DNA of 64,000 nt from Vulcanimicrobiota bacterium. GTDB lineage: Bacteria; Vulcanimicrobiota; Xenobia; Xenobiales; Xenobiaceae. Below the pieces are notes generated by a model. That model ran no database searches. It had not been told where the DNA came from and saw only the letters and a list, made by a program, of their open reading frames with translations. Below, one piece after another: positions 26,217 through 34,584 of this stretch (its first letter is position 1; each line of letters opens with the position of its first letter). The translations under genes and the position numbers were made by a program. The stretch spans positions 62,001 through 126,000 of the forward strand of contig CALUQR010000001.1 in assembly GCA_944322965.1 (NCBI GenBank), given 5' to 3'.

Positions 26217-27797
26217 CTAGCCCTCCAATTCCTTTTCTCCAGGCGGGGGCAAAAGCAAGTGGCGGTAGGCGCGCAAGCCCTCGCGGTAGGGGGAAGGGTC
26301 GCGCAGGTACTGAGGGGCCAAATAGCGCAGCGCGGCGCCCAGTTGGCGGTCGCCTACCCCTTCGATATAATCTATTTCCTTTTGGAGCGGTTCTAATTGG
26401 GAGCAGAGTTTTTGGACGGCTTTAATGCGCTGTTGGGAGTTGGGGTGGGTAGAGAACCAGGGGATAGTAAAGCCGCGCCCGGCCTCTTTTTGGAAGAGAT
26501 CTAACTTTTGTAAGGTGTGGCAGAACTCTTGGGGCTTATAACCGGCCGCCAGGGTGAGAAAGACGGCGGTGCGGTCGGCGTCGTACTCTTGCTCGCGGGA
26601 GAAACCCTTATTTAGGAGGTTAGCCGCCTGCCCGGCCCCTAAGTAGGCCCAGTAGTTGGGGACGGTATAGCGGGCCACGGTCCCCAAGACGTTAGTAATC
26701 GTCCCGCGAGTGCGATTGGAGCGGCTGTGATTGAGGATGATGTGGGCCAATTCGTGGGCTAGGACGGCGGCCAGTTCGTCGTCGCTCTCTAAGAGTTGTA
26801 AGAGGCCGGTAGTAATAAAGATAGGCCCTTGGTGGACGGAGAGGGCTTGGGCTTCGGAAGAGTTGAGGACGATAAATTCACAGAAGTTAGTTGGATAGTT
26901 GCTGCCGGCTAAGACCTTAGCTCCTACCTTTTGGACGCGCTCTATGGCTTGGCGATCTTGGCTCAAGGTGTAGGCTGACTGGACTTGGGCGATACCGTCT
27001 TCAGTTAAGCGCCGGTCGCTAGAGCTCATCTTGAGGTAGGGATTCTCTTGGGGGAAGCAGACGGAGCAGGGTTGATAATGTTGCTTTTTAGCTACCTTGA
27101 GCCCCAAGAGGCGGTAGCGGCCCTCGCTTAAGGAGAGGTGGTCGGCCTGGGGCAGGTGGTAGAGGCCGCTCTCGATATTGAGGGCCACTTGGGTGTCGGG
27201 GGCGGGCTGGCGCTCTAAAGCTAAGCGGAGCAGCTCCTCCCAAGAGCCGGCGCTCTGGGTAGGTACTTGCAGCTTGTCCGTCTCCAGCCGCTGGAGATCG
27301 TAGAGGGTCCCCTCCAACCCTTCCCCTTGCGGGCGGACGTATAAGAGGAGCCTAGTAGTAAAGATCTGGGGGAGATAGCTAGAGTCCATGAGCCAAGGCA
27401 GACTCTGGATGAGCGCTAATTGCTCGGCGGCCGTCAAATCTTTACTGACTTGGAAGTTAAAGATGTGGGAGGGGGTAGAGACTATCTCGTAGGGGGAGAG
27501 TTGTAAGCCCCCTAAATCGTAGCGCACCTCCCCCTTAGCGTCTAAGGCCACGATCCCTAAGTCTGGACCCGTCCAGGCAGGAGCTTCTAAGGGAAGGGCG
27601 CCCGCTGGCTCCTGAGGCTCCGCTACCTGAGGGGGTTTAGGGGCGGCTGACTCTGAGGGAGCGGGAGAGTCTGCAGGGCTAGAGGAGAGGGGCAGATCTC
27701 CAGGTAACTCCCAGGGGGAGGTCTCGCCGTAGGCCCAAGTGGTCGTTAGTAATAAGAGCCCCAGCAATAAGGCCCCAGTTTTTATCTTATAGGACAT
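26217..27797 (-). CDS. Exported M48 family metalloprotease
   Basis: 526 residues. A signal peptide (about 1-24, LLLGLLLLTTTWAYG) and a Pro-rich linker precede about 190 residues of unassigned sequence. The M48 catalytic domain begins near residue 265: HELAH (His348, Glu349, His352) and the third zinc ligand Glu404 in REQEYDADR, followed by FSTHPNSQQRI, a standard M48 end motif. Family members such as BepA act in periplasmic quality control of outer-membrane proteins. The long N-terminal extension is not a TPR array as in BepA. Confidence 0.92.
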   Translation of the reverse strand: MSYKIKTGALLLGLLLLTTTWAYGETSPWELPGDLPLSSSPADSPAPSESAAPKPPQVAEPQEPAGALPLEAPAWTGPDLGIVALDAKGEVRYDLGGLQLSPYEIVSTPSHIFNFQVSKDLTAAEQLALIQSLPWLMDSSYLPQIFTTRLLLYVRPQGEGLEGTLYDLQRLETDKLQVPTQSAGSWEELLRLALERQPAPDTQVALNIESGLYHLPQADHLSLSEGRYRLLGLKVAKKQHYQPCSVCFPQENPYLKMSSSDRRLTEDGIAQVQSAYTLSQDRQAIERVQKVGAKVLAGSNYPTNFCEFIVLNSSEAQALSVHQGPIFITTGLLQLLESDDELAAVLAHELAHIILNHSRSNRTRGTITNVLGTVARYTVPNYWAYLGAGQAANLLNKGFSREQEYDADRTAVFLTLAAGYKPQEFCHTLQKLDLFQKEAGRGFTIPWFSTHPNSQQRIKAVQKLCSQLEPLQKEIDYIEGVGDRQLGAALRYLAPQYLRDPSPYREGLRAYRHLLLPPPGEKELEG

Positions 27798-27963
27798 AGC
27801 GCTAATTCTTTCCCAGGATTCTCGTTCTTTTGCCTCCTATTCTACAATGGGTTGGCCCTGGGGTGTAGGGCTTTTAGGAAAAATAGATTCTAGGCCGGGA
27901 CGGGCCCGCTCAATTTACGGGGAAGTAGCCGATAAGTGGCGAAGGGGGAGGGGCTTATTTTTG

Positions 27964-29043
27964 ATGGGAATTAGGGGAATAATGGATACTAAGCGATCCT
28001 CTCAATTGGATAATAGCTCCGCTAAGCGTCCGGAAGGGGCGGGCCCGGGCGGCAGACTGGCTTGGCCGCCAGAGGAGGGCGGGCGCAACAGATTAGTAGA
28101 GCGCCTCAAACGGGAAGAGCCCGAAGTTTTGGCCCTAGTCTTGGAACATTTTAAAAGTGGGGATAAGGAAGCGGCCGAGCTCTTAGTACGCACTTTCTAC
28201 CCCTATGCAGAACGGCTGGTCATCGCTTTAGAAAAGCGCGATTCCCAGAATAAGGCTCAGCCCCAAGGGGGGATCGCTCCCGCTCTGACTAGCTTAGGGA
28301 GTAAGCGCAGCGAGTTCCTCAACGACTTCTTCGCCCAATTAGTCAGCCAAGCGGGCGAGCTCGATTTGAGTCAGGGTATTAAGCTCTATATTTACGAGCG
28401 CTGTCTTGAGAGTTATGCGGAGCGCTCTAAGCAGTTGCCGGCCCCTTTAAAATTGGCGGAAGGTGGGGAGAGCAAACCAGAGCCCAAAGTTAAAAAGGCC
28501 GCCAAGGCGGGGACGGGCGGCGATCTCTTCTTTGACGACGAGTTGGCGGAGGAGGGGGAGAGCGGCGAGTTAGTAATAGCCCCCTCTAAGGGGGACGATC
28601 TCTTCTTAGACGACTCCTCCCGCTCGCCTAAAAAGAAGATCTCCGGGATCCCCGCCAGTCGCGCTCTGCCTGGGGGAGGGGAGCCCTCTCTCTCGGGAGA
28701 GTTTGAGGGTATCAATTCCAAATTGGAGGAGATCGCCTTCCCCTCCAGCTTACATAGGGCGATTAAGGCTCAAGTACCACCTGCGGCGGAGGCGGCGAGC
28801 GGCCCCGAAGAGGGCGGCGAACCCCAAGCGCCTATGAGCAAGAGGGCGCGCCTTTTGTGGCAGGGCTTAGAGCGTTTAGCGCAGACGGATACTGAAGCCT
28901 ACTGGGCGGTGGCCCTGCGTTATTTCGCTTATAACACCTTTACGGACTTGAGCCGCAACTTGGGGCTCAAATCCTCGCGTGAGGTGGGCTTACGCCTTTT
29001 GGAAGGTTTATTGAAGCTGGGTCGCGAGCAGTCGCGCGGATAG
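27964..29043 (+). CDS. Divergent sigma-like protein with a long acidic insert
   Basis: About 360 residues from the ATG at 27964 (GGAGG 12 bases upstream); a second ATG at 27982 is possible, and an ORF extension to 27847 looks untranslated. Two parts resemble an ECF sigma factor: residues about 58-157 follow region 2 (FKSGDKEAAELLVRTFYPYAERL, then a helix like the region 2.2-2.4 pattern), and about 293-353 follow region 4 (ALRYFAYNTFTDLSRNLG then a second helix). Between them lies a 130-residue Pro/Gly/Glu/Asp-rich insert with repeated DDLF motifs (GDLFFDDE, DDLFLDD). The next gene encodes two ZAS zinc fingers. This is inference from pattern, not a clear family match. Confidence 0.6.
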   Translation: MGIRGIMDTKRSSQLDNSSAKRPEGAGPGGRLAWPPEEGGRNRLVERLKREEPEVLALVLEHFKSGDKEAAELLVRTFYPYAERLVIALEKRDSQNKAQPQGGIAPALTSLGSKRSEFLNDFFAQLVSQAGELDLSQGIKLYIYERCLESYAERSKQLPAPLKLAEGGESKPEPKVKKAAKAGTGGDLFFDDELAEEGESGELVIAPSKGDDLFLDDSSRSPKKKISGIPASRALPGGGEPSLSGEFEGINSKLEEIAFPSSLHRAIKAQVPPAAEAASGPEEGGEPQAPMSKRARLLWQGLERLAQTDTEAYWAVALRYFAYNTFTDLSRNLGLKSSREVGLRLLEGLLKLGREQSRG

Positions 29044-29062
29044 TTTCAGGAGATAGTGGGGG

Positions 29063-30658
29063 ATGGGGAACGGTGGAAGGATAGTGAAGCCAAAAGGTCT
29101 CGCACCAGAGAATTGTCATAACGAGTATATTCGGGCCATGTTGGTTCCCTACGCGGAGCGCTCTCTCGCTAAGAGCAATTGCGCGGAGGTGGAAGCCCAC
29201 TTAGCGGAGTGTCCGCTCTGTAAAGAGGATGTGCGGGCGCTGCGCGAGTTGATGCGCCCCTTAAACGAGCTCTCTAAGGGCGGTTATAAGCCCCTCTTCG
29301 ACGGCCATCTGAGCCACGAGCAGCTCTTTAAGTACGCTATGCATTACTCCAGCCAGACGCCCGAGGAAGCGCGCCGGATTAGGCTCCATCTACTCTTGTG
29401 CCGCGCCTGTCGGGAAGAGTTAGAGCTCATTAAGCAGGTCGATCGCGACTTCCGGGAGTTGAATGTGGGCGATAGCCTCAAGTGGACCTTGCCGCCCGTC
29501 TTGCGCAATCTGGTGGCCCCCCACAAGCGCTTAGAGGCGGCGGCTGAGGCGGATTCCACTCCGGTGGGCCTCTCTTGGGAGGAGCGCCTCCAGGACGTCA
29601 GCCAAAAGTTAAATTTGCGCTTAGCGGTCATTATCTGCCTAGTCGTCTTAGTGATCGTGGGGGGGCTGCTCTTTATGATGTGCTCTCCCGAAGAGCAAGC
29701 GGGGCCGCAGGTGGAGAGGCCGACTACCGTCACTCCCGTTCCTAAAGTGACCGTCCAGCCGTTGACGGCGGCCTGGGTAGCCCTGCCCTTAATAGACGTC
29801 GATCGCCAGCGCGCTCTCCAGGAATTGCAAAATCAGAAGATCTCCTACCGGATGCGCGGCGAGACTTTAGAGGTCAATAAGTCCCAGCGCCAGGCGGCTC
29901 AGGAGATCTTAGCCCGTCTAGCGGGGAGTAGCCCAACCCCCCAAGCTAGCGCTACGCCCCTAGAGGAGAGTAGCCCTACCCCTTTAGCGTCTGAGGAGTC
30001 GTCGCAGTCGGAGGCGGCTCCTGAAGTTATTGAAGAGACTACTCCCGTTCCCAGCCAGGAAGAGCCCGCGGCGGCCCCTGAGCCCCAGGAGGTTTATACG
30101 GAGCCCGAGCCCGAGCCCGAGCCCGAACCGGCCCCTGAGCCCCAACCCGCTCCCCAGCCCGAACCTGAGCCGCCGGTAGAGGAGGCGCCCGCGCCGCCGC
30201 CCGCCCCCCAGCCGGAAGTTAAGGAGACCCCTAAGTTTACCCAGCCGCGCATTCCCGCTCCCCCTCAGGTGAAGGCGCCCATCCATAGCGCTACCCCGCA
30301 ACCGCAGGTAGAGGCCCCCTCGCGCCCCAAGAGGACCTACACCGAGCCCGGCTTCCAGGCCGCGCCCGCCCCTTCGCCAGTCCAGGCTGAACCCAGTCGG
30401 CCCGCCAATCGACCTACCCCTATAGCCGCGCCCGCCGTGCGCTCTCCGCAGGTCTCTCCGGCGGCGCCTAAAGAGAAGAGCGCGGAACCGCCCGTCCTCA
30501 AAGTAGACGAGAGTTTAGCCCCGGCGCGGGCGGAAGTCCCCTCCGTGGAGGTGGCGCCCGCTACTATAGAGCCTCCGCCCAGCGGCCATAATTTCCAAAG
30601 CGGCGGGGATACTTACAATGAGGCGGATAGCGTCACTAGTAGGGAGACTATAGAGTAA
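29063..30658 (+). CDS. Membrane protein with two anti-sigma zinc fingers and a proline-rich exterior domain
   Basis: 531 residues. Two zinc-finger-like segments of the anti-sigma type are visible: Cys40, His46-x3-Cys50-x2-Cys53, and His109-x3-Cys113-x2-Cys116. One transmembrane helix (about 187-207, LAVIICLVVLVIVGGLLFM) follows. The remaining 320 residues should be periplasmic: a short alpha/beta part (about 225-290) that resembles one SPOR- or secretin-like beta-alpha unit, then a Pro/Glu/Ala-rich stretch with Glu-Pro dipeptides (about 345-385) and a Pro/Val/Ser tail. It starts 19 bases after the sigma-like gene, with AGGAGA upstream, and likely regulates it. Confidence 0.8.
   Translation: MGNGGRIVKPKGLAPENCHNEYIRAMLVPYAERSLAKSNCAEVEAHLAECPLCKEDVRALRELMRPLNELSKGGYKPLFDGHLSHEQLFKYAMHYSSQTPEEARRIRLHLLLCRACREELELIKQVDRDFRELNVGDSLKWTLPPVLRNLVAPHKRLEAAAEADSTPVGLSWEERLQDVSQKLNLRLAVIICLVVLVIVGGLLFMMCSPEEQAGPQVERPTTVTPVPKVTVQPLTAAWVALPLIDVDRQRALQELQNQKISYRMRGETLEVNKSQRQAAQEILARLAGSSPTPQASATPLEESSPTPLASEESSQSEAAPEVIEETTPVPSQEEPAAAPEPQEVYTEPEPEPEPEPAPEPQPAPQPEPEPPVEEAPAPPPAPQPEVKETPKFTQPRIPAPPQVKAPIHSATPQPQVEAPSRPKRTYTEPGFQAAPAPSPVQAEPSRPANRPTPIAAPAVRSPQVSPAAPKEKSAEPPVLKVDESLAPARAEVPSVEVAPATIEPPPSGHNFQSGGDTYNEADSVTSRETIE
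30101..30124 (+). repeat. Tandem hexanucleotide repeat coding for Glu-Pro
   Basis: Four perfect copies of GAGCCC in tandem encode the Glu-Pro run of the periplasmic domain of the double zinc-finger membrane protein. Slippage here would keep the reading frame, since the unit is six bases. Confidence 0.8.
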
Positions 30659-30662
30659 GTCT

Positions 30663-31589
30663 ATGGGGGTACCCGTTTTGAGTGTCCAGGAGCTCCCCCC
30701 CTGGGGGGAAAGCTCCGCCGCTCTGGAGCCCTTAACTTTCACCCTGGAGGCGGGGGATATCGCCATCGCCATCGGGCAGAATCTGGGTTACAGTTCCCGC
30801 TTTTTGCATCTCTTACTGGGTCTCGATCCGCGCCGGGGAGGGAAGATCGAAATCTGTGGCCATAGCCTAAGGGAGCGCCAGGCCAAGTTATTAGTAGGCT
30901 ACGTGGGAACGGAGCCCGCCCTCTATGAGGAGATGACCCTCTGGCAATTTTTGGCCCTCTTTGTAGAGATCTATGAGGTCGATCTCCACTATCGGCCCTA
31001 CGCCATCTACGAAGCTTTAGAGTTGACAAAATTGACCCCCTGGAAGGATAAGCCCCTCTCCCAGGCGGAGGATCCCACCTTGCGCAAGAGGATCTCTATC
31101 GCCAGAGCTTTGGTGCACAGTCCGCGCCTTTTGGTCATTGAAGATCTCTTCCAGGGGAGCGACTTTAGGACTTGGCCTTTAATGGTGGAGATCCTCAATG
31201 GGGCGCGCAATACGGGTAAGGCCATCCTGCTCTCCGCCGCCTCCCTCCTCCACTTACAAGATCTCTACAGTCAACTCTTCGTCCTCAGCGGTAAGGGGGT
31301 GCTCCTCTATGGCCAGGCCCCAGAGATTACCTACGATGTCGATAATTACCACTTAGTCCAGATCCAGGTCTTAGAGGAGACGGTAGACGTCCTCTTGCCC
31401 CTTTTGGCCCAGACGGAGGCGGTTTTCGATCTCTTACAAAAAGAGGACGACTGGGGGGTCTTGCGCTTCTTCTTTAAGGGTTCTCCCAGCCAGTTAGAGA
31501 GCCTAGTGGCCCAGTGGCAGCAGGCGGGGGCGGCCATTATCTCCTGTCTGCGCCTCGATAATTTTTGGGGCCGTTCCCCTACGACTTAG
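30663..31589 (+). CDS. ABC ATPase-like protein lacking catalytic motifs (pseudo-ATPase)
   Basis: 308 residues with the overall order of an ABC transporter ATPase, closest in style to the drug/Na+-type subfamily (YVGTEPALYEEMTLWQFLALF, RKRISIARALVHSPRLLVIED, then a C-terminal accessory domain). Every catalytic motif is degenerate: Walker A reads GQNLGYSSR (38-46) with no lysine; the signature reads LSQAE (133-137); Walker B ends Glu161-Asp162 instead of Asp-Glu; the H-loop histidine is replaced. It is not frameshifted, so it is probably a maintained non-hydrolysing protein. It begins four bases after the zinc-finger membrane gene and has no ABC permease beside it. Confidence 0.75.
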   Translation: MGVPVLSVQELPPWGESSAALEPLTFTLEAGDIAIAIGQNLGYSSRFLHLLLGLDPRRGGKIEICGHSLRERQAKLLVGYVGTEPALYEEMTLWQFLALFVEIYEVDLHYRPYAIYEALELTKLTPWKDKPLSQAEDPTLRKRISIARALVHSPRLLVIEDLFQGSDFRTWPLMVEILNGARNTGKAILLSAASLLHLQDLYSQLFVLSGKGVLLYGQAPEITYDVDNYHLVQIQVLEETVDVLLPLLAQTEAVFDLLQKEDDWGVLRFFFKGSPSQLESLVAQWQQAGAAIISCLRLDNFWGRSPTT

Positions 31590-31625
31590 AGGCTAGAGGC
31601 GGGAAAGTCCCAAATTATGCGCCTA

Positions 31626-31761
31626 GGGAAGGATAAGACTGCCCCTTGTGGAACTTCGCCCATTAAGTTCGCTCGCAGAGCGGGCCAGAGAGGCGCCTTC
31701 CGCTTACGAAACGTAGGGGTTGTGGGTGGAAGGCCTCTCAGGGGCTGTCTGATTAGGTCCC
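31626..31761 (+). ncRNA. Candidate multibranched structured RNA or 5' leader
   Basis: The 225-base gap after the pseudo-ATPase gene can fold into a branched structure. The closing stem is 31637-31646 with 31740-31749 (one T-T mismatch), extended outward by GGGA/TCCC (31626-31629 and 31758-31761). Inside are GAACTT/AAGTTC (31651-31656, 31665-31670), GCTC/GAGC (31671-31674, 31678-31681) and a long hairpin 31688-31739 with a two-base bulge. No known riboswitch or housekeeping RNA was recognised. It could be a leader of the following secreted-protein gene, 55 bases away, or a free RNA. Judged by eye only. Confidence 0.35.
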
Positions 31762-31815
31762 GTCAATTATTCTAGATGGCCCTTGAGGGCCGAGAAAGCG
31801 AGGGGAGTAGGCTAA

Positions 31816-32349
31816 ATGCGTAAATTTACAGCCACGCTCTTCCTGCTGGCCACTTTGTCGCTGGGCTGCCTGGCGGTAGGTGCTGCGCCAGCTATGGCGG
31901 AGGAGAGCCTAAAAACTGTGAACGTAGTGACTGAGTTCGGTCCCTACAGTTACAGTCTTTATGAGTATCCTTCTTACAATACTAGCTTTTTCTTCTATCC
32001 TGAGAGCTACGTAGAGTTCGATTCGATCAATGGTAAGTTCTGGAGAATTGAGGCTCCTAAGTTCAATCTCCACAACCAGTCCTCTAAGCCCGGGGATGTC
32101 CTTTTGGGCACCAACAGGACTTACGACACCATTGAGGACTTCACTGTAGTCTTTTACGCTCCCGATGGGACGGTGCTCGGCACTCAGTACAACGCTCGAG
32201 TGGGCGACTCCTATAGCTTCCCCCGCAAGGGCGACTTCGATCGGGTGCGGGTACGCATCGAGTCTCGGGCTGCACAGAACATCGACGCCAAATTTATCGT
32301 TTGGGAGCCGGTGAACCCCGTAGTGGCTAAGCCCTTGGAGAAGAAGTAG
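31816..32349 (+). CDS. Small exported beta-rich protein, unknown function
   Basis: 177 residues. A signal peptide (about 1-28, cleavage after APAMA) precedes a domain rich in Tyr, Phe, Ser and Val (YSYSLYEYPSYNTSFFFYP), predicted beta-sandwich by alternation, ending in a polar Lys/Glu tail. GAGGGGAG lies nine bases before the ATG. I recognise no family. It stands alone between a candidate structured RNA and a strong terminator. Confidence 0.75.
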   Translation: MRKFTATLFLLATLSLGCLAVGAAPAMAEESLKTVNVVTEFGPYSYSLYEYPSYNTSFFFYPESYVEFDSINGKFWRIEAPKFNLHNQSSKPGDVLLGTNRTYDTIEDFTVVFYAPDGTVLGTQYNARVGDSYSFPRKGDFDRVRVRIESRAAQNIDAKFIVWEPVNPVVAKPLEKK

Positions 32350-32385
32350 TTCTCCTAGAGAGATTTAGAAGTCTCAGAACGGAAG

Positions 32386-32442
32386 ACAAGCTTATTCCTG
32401 ACGAGTTTTACAACTCGAGAAGCGGGTAGGCTTGTTTTTTTA
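32386..32442 (+). terminator. Terminator with nested hairpins after the small exported protein
   Basis: ACAAGCTTATTC (32386 on) pairs with the segment ending GGCTTGT (to 32435) with G-U pairs; a second hairpin CGAGTT/AACTCG (32402-32407 with 32412-32417) sits in its loop. A run of seven T follows. Confidence 0.8.
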
Positions 32443-32535
32443 CATTTCTAGGGACGATTCTAACGCTAATAAAATACTGGGCCACTATAATTAGTCTCGA
32501 ATTTTTTAACTTTCCTCGCTGAAGGAGTGATCTGT

Positions 32536-34467
32536 ATGGCTCAAGAGACTTTTGAATTCCAAGCCCAAGCGCGCCAGTTACTCAATTTGGTCGTCAACTC
32601 TATCTACTCTAATAAAGAGATCTTTTTGCGAGAGTTGCTCTCCAACGCTTCCGACGCTTTAGATAAGTTGCGTTTAGAAGTCTTGCAACACTCCGAGTTG
32701 GAGGCCGACACCTCCGATCTGCATATTACCTTAGAGCGCGACGCCCAGGCGCGGACTTTGAAGGTTATCGATAACGGTATCGGTATGAACCGCCAGGACC
32801 TCCAAGATCTGATCGGCACTATCGCCCGCTCGGGGACGGCGGAGTTCCTGCAGCAGGCTACGGAGAATAAGAGCCAGGCTCAGGCTTTGATCGGCCAATT
32901 TGGGGTGGGCTTCTACTCCGTCTTTATGGTAGCCCAGCGAGTCGTTATCGAGACCCGCAAGTTGGGGGAGAAAGAGGCCTACCGCTGGGAGTCGGCGGGC
33001 GACGGCTCCTACACTATTGAGGAGATCCCCGAACACGCTCAGGGGACTACGATCACCCTCTACCTCAAAGAGGCCGACGAAGAGAACGAACTGGCCGACT
33101 ATACGCAAGAGTGGGTCCTGCGCGATCTGGTGAAGCGCTACTCCGACTTTATCTCCTACCCCATCCGCATGTTAGTGACCAAGCGGGAGACGGAGCCCGC
33201 CGCTGAGGAGGGCCAGGAGCCCAAGACGGTGGAGCGCCAGGAGTTGGAGACTTTGAACTCCATGAAGGCCCTCTGGGCGCGTCCAGAGAGCGAAGTCGAT
33301 CCCCAAGAGTACAAGGACTTCTATAAGCGCATCGCCTACGATTGGCAGGATCCGATGCAGACTATAACCCTCAAAGGCGAGGGTACTTTCGAATTCCAAG
33401 CTCTGCTCTTCATCCCGGCCAAGGCCCCCTACGATCTCTATATGCCCGAACAGAAGCGCGGCGTCCAGCTCTACGTCAAGCGGGTCTTCATTATGGACGA
33501 CTGCCAAGAGTTGGTCCCCTCCTACCTGCGCTTCTTGCGGGGCGTCGTCGACTCTAGCGATCTCTCCTTGAACGTCTCCCGCGAGATCTTGCAAAAAGAC
33601 CGCCAGATCCGGGCCATCAATAAGAGTATCGTGCGCAAAGTTTTGGGCGTCTTCAAGAGCTTATTGAAAGATAAGCCCGAGGAGTACCGCGAGTTCTGGG
33701 CGGAGTACGGTAAGGTCCTCAAAGAGGGGTTATATAACGACTCTACCCAACGCGAGCGTCTCTTAGACCTCTTATTGGTTGCCTCCACTAAGGGTGCGGA
33801 GCTCACTACTTTGGAAGATTACGTAGCTCGCATGGTCGAGGGCCAGGAGGATATCTACTACATTACGGGCGAGAATCGCAGCGTCTTAGAGAAGGCGCCC
33901 CAGATGGAGGCCTTCCGGGCTAAAGGGGTAGAGGTCTTACTCTTGAGCGATCCTATCGACAGCCTGTGGGTGGAGATGGTACCCGAATTTAAGGGTAAGA
34001 AGTTGAAATCTATCTTGCGCAGCGGCCTGGAGTTAGGGAGCGAGAGCGAGAAGAAGGCGGCGGAAGAGAAGTTAGACCAAGAGAGTAAGGATCTGGCCTC
34101 TACCCTCGCGTGGTTGGGCTCGGCCTTAAAAGAAGAGGTCAAAGAGGTTAAGGTCACTAACCGCCTGACCGACTCGCCCGCCTGCTTAGTCTCCTCTGAG
34201 CACGATCCTAGCCCCTCCATGGAGAAGATCATGAAGGCTATGGGTCAGGCCTTCCCGCCCGTCAAGCGCATCTTGGAGATTAACCCTGAGCATCCCCTCA
34301 TTAAGCGCCTGCACCAGTTGCAGAGCCAAGAGGGAGAGAAGGGCGAGTTAGAGGATATCGCCCGCCTGCTCTACGACCAAGCCCTCTTAGCCGAGGGTGG
34401 CGAACTGCCCGACCCCAGCTCCTTTGCGGCGCGTTTGAGTAAGGTTTTAGGTAAGGCCTTAGGTTAA
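32536..34467 (+). CDS. htpG: Chaperone HtpG (bacterial Hsp90)
   Basis: About 643 residues from the ATG at 32536, chosen because GAAGGAG lies eight bases upstream; the in-frame GTG at 32527 overlaps that site. The GHKL ATPase domain has the ordered motifs FLRELLSNASDALDKLR, DNGIGM, and GQFGVGFYS; the middle domain has VSREILQKDRQIR and the C-terminal dimerisation domain follows. It is a full-length ATP-dependent chaperone. It is a single-gene unit with its own terminator, and no CIRCE element is visible upstream. Confidence 0.97.
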   Translation: MAQETFEFQAQARQLLNLVVNSIYSNKEIFLRELLSNASDALDKLRLEVLQHSELEADTSDLHITLERDAQARTLKVIDNGIGMNRQDLQDLIGTIARSGTAEFLQQATENKSQAQALIGQFGVGFYSVFMVAQRVVIETRKLGEKEAYRWESAGDGSYTIEEIPEHAQGTTITLYLKEADEENELADYTQEWVLRDLVKRYSDFISYPIRMLVTKRETEPAAEEGQEPKTVERQELETLNSMKALWARPESEVDPQEYKDFYKRIAYDWQDPMQTITLKGEGTFEFQALLFIPAKAPYDLYMPEQKRGVQLYVKRVFIMDDCQELVPSYLRFLRGVVDSSDLSLNVSREILQKDRQIRAINKSIVRKVLGVFKSLLKDKPEEYREFWAEYGKVLKEGLYNDSTQRERLLDLLLVASTKGAELTTLEDYVARMVEGQEDIYYITGENRSVLEKAPQMEAFRAKGVEVLLLSDPIDSLWVEMVPEFKGKKLKSILRSGLELGSESEKKAAEEKLDQESKDLASTLAWLGSALKEEVKEVKVTNRLTDSPACLVSSEHDPSPSMEKIMKAMGQAFPPVKRILEINPEHPLIKRLHQLQSQEGEKGELEDIARLLYDQALLAEGGELPDPSSFAARLSKVLGKALG

Positions 34468-34516
34468 AGAGGCTGACTGGCGGTTTAGTTAACAAAAACT
34501 TATCTAAATCGGCAAG

Positions 34517-34556
34517 ATAGGCCGCCCTTCCCTGCGAAGGGCGGCCTATTACTTGT
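34517..34556 (+). terminator. Terminator after htpG
   Basis: A perfect 14-pair stem ATAGGCCGCCCTTC/GAAGGGCGGCCTAT (34517-34530 with 34536-34549) with loop CCTGC is followed by TACTTGT, a weak U tract. Confidence 0.75.
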
Positions 34557-34584
34557 AGATGAGAAGATTTAGGAATACTTTACG

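Noticed and set aside
27847-27963. N-terminal extension of the sigma-like protein
   Set aside because: It lies in the divergent promoter region of the M48 gene, lacks a ribosome site and has no coding character; ATGs at 27964 or 27982 are better.
31797-31815. Resemblance to the GGGGAGUAG element of manganese (yybP-ykoY) riboswitches
   Set aside because: It sits directly before the ATG, acts as the ribosome binding site, and lacks the second conserved arm.
32350-32535. CIRCE-type heat-shock operator before htpG
   Set aside because: No TTAGCACTC and its complement were found; a TATAAT-like sequence at 32486 has no matching -35.
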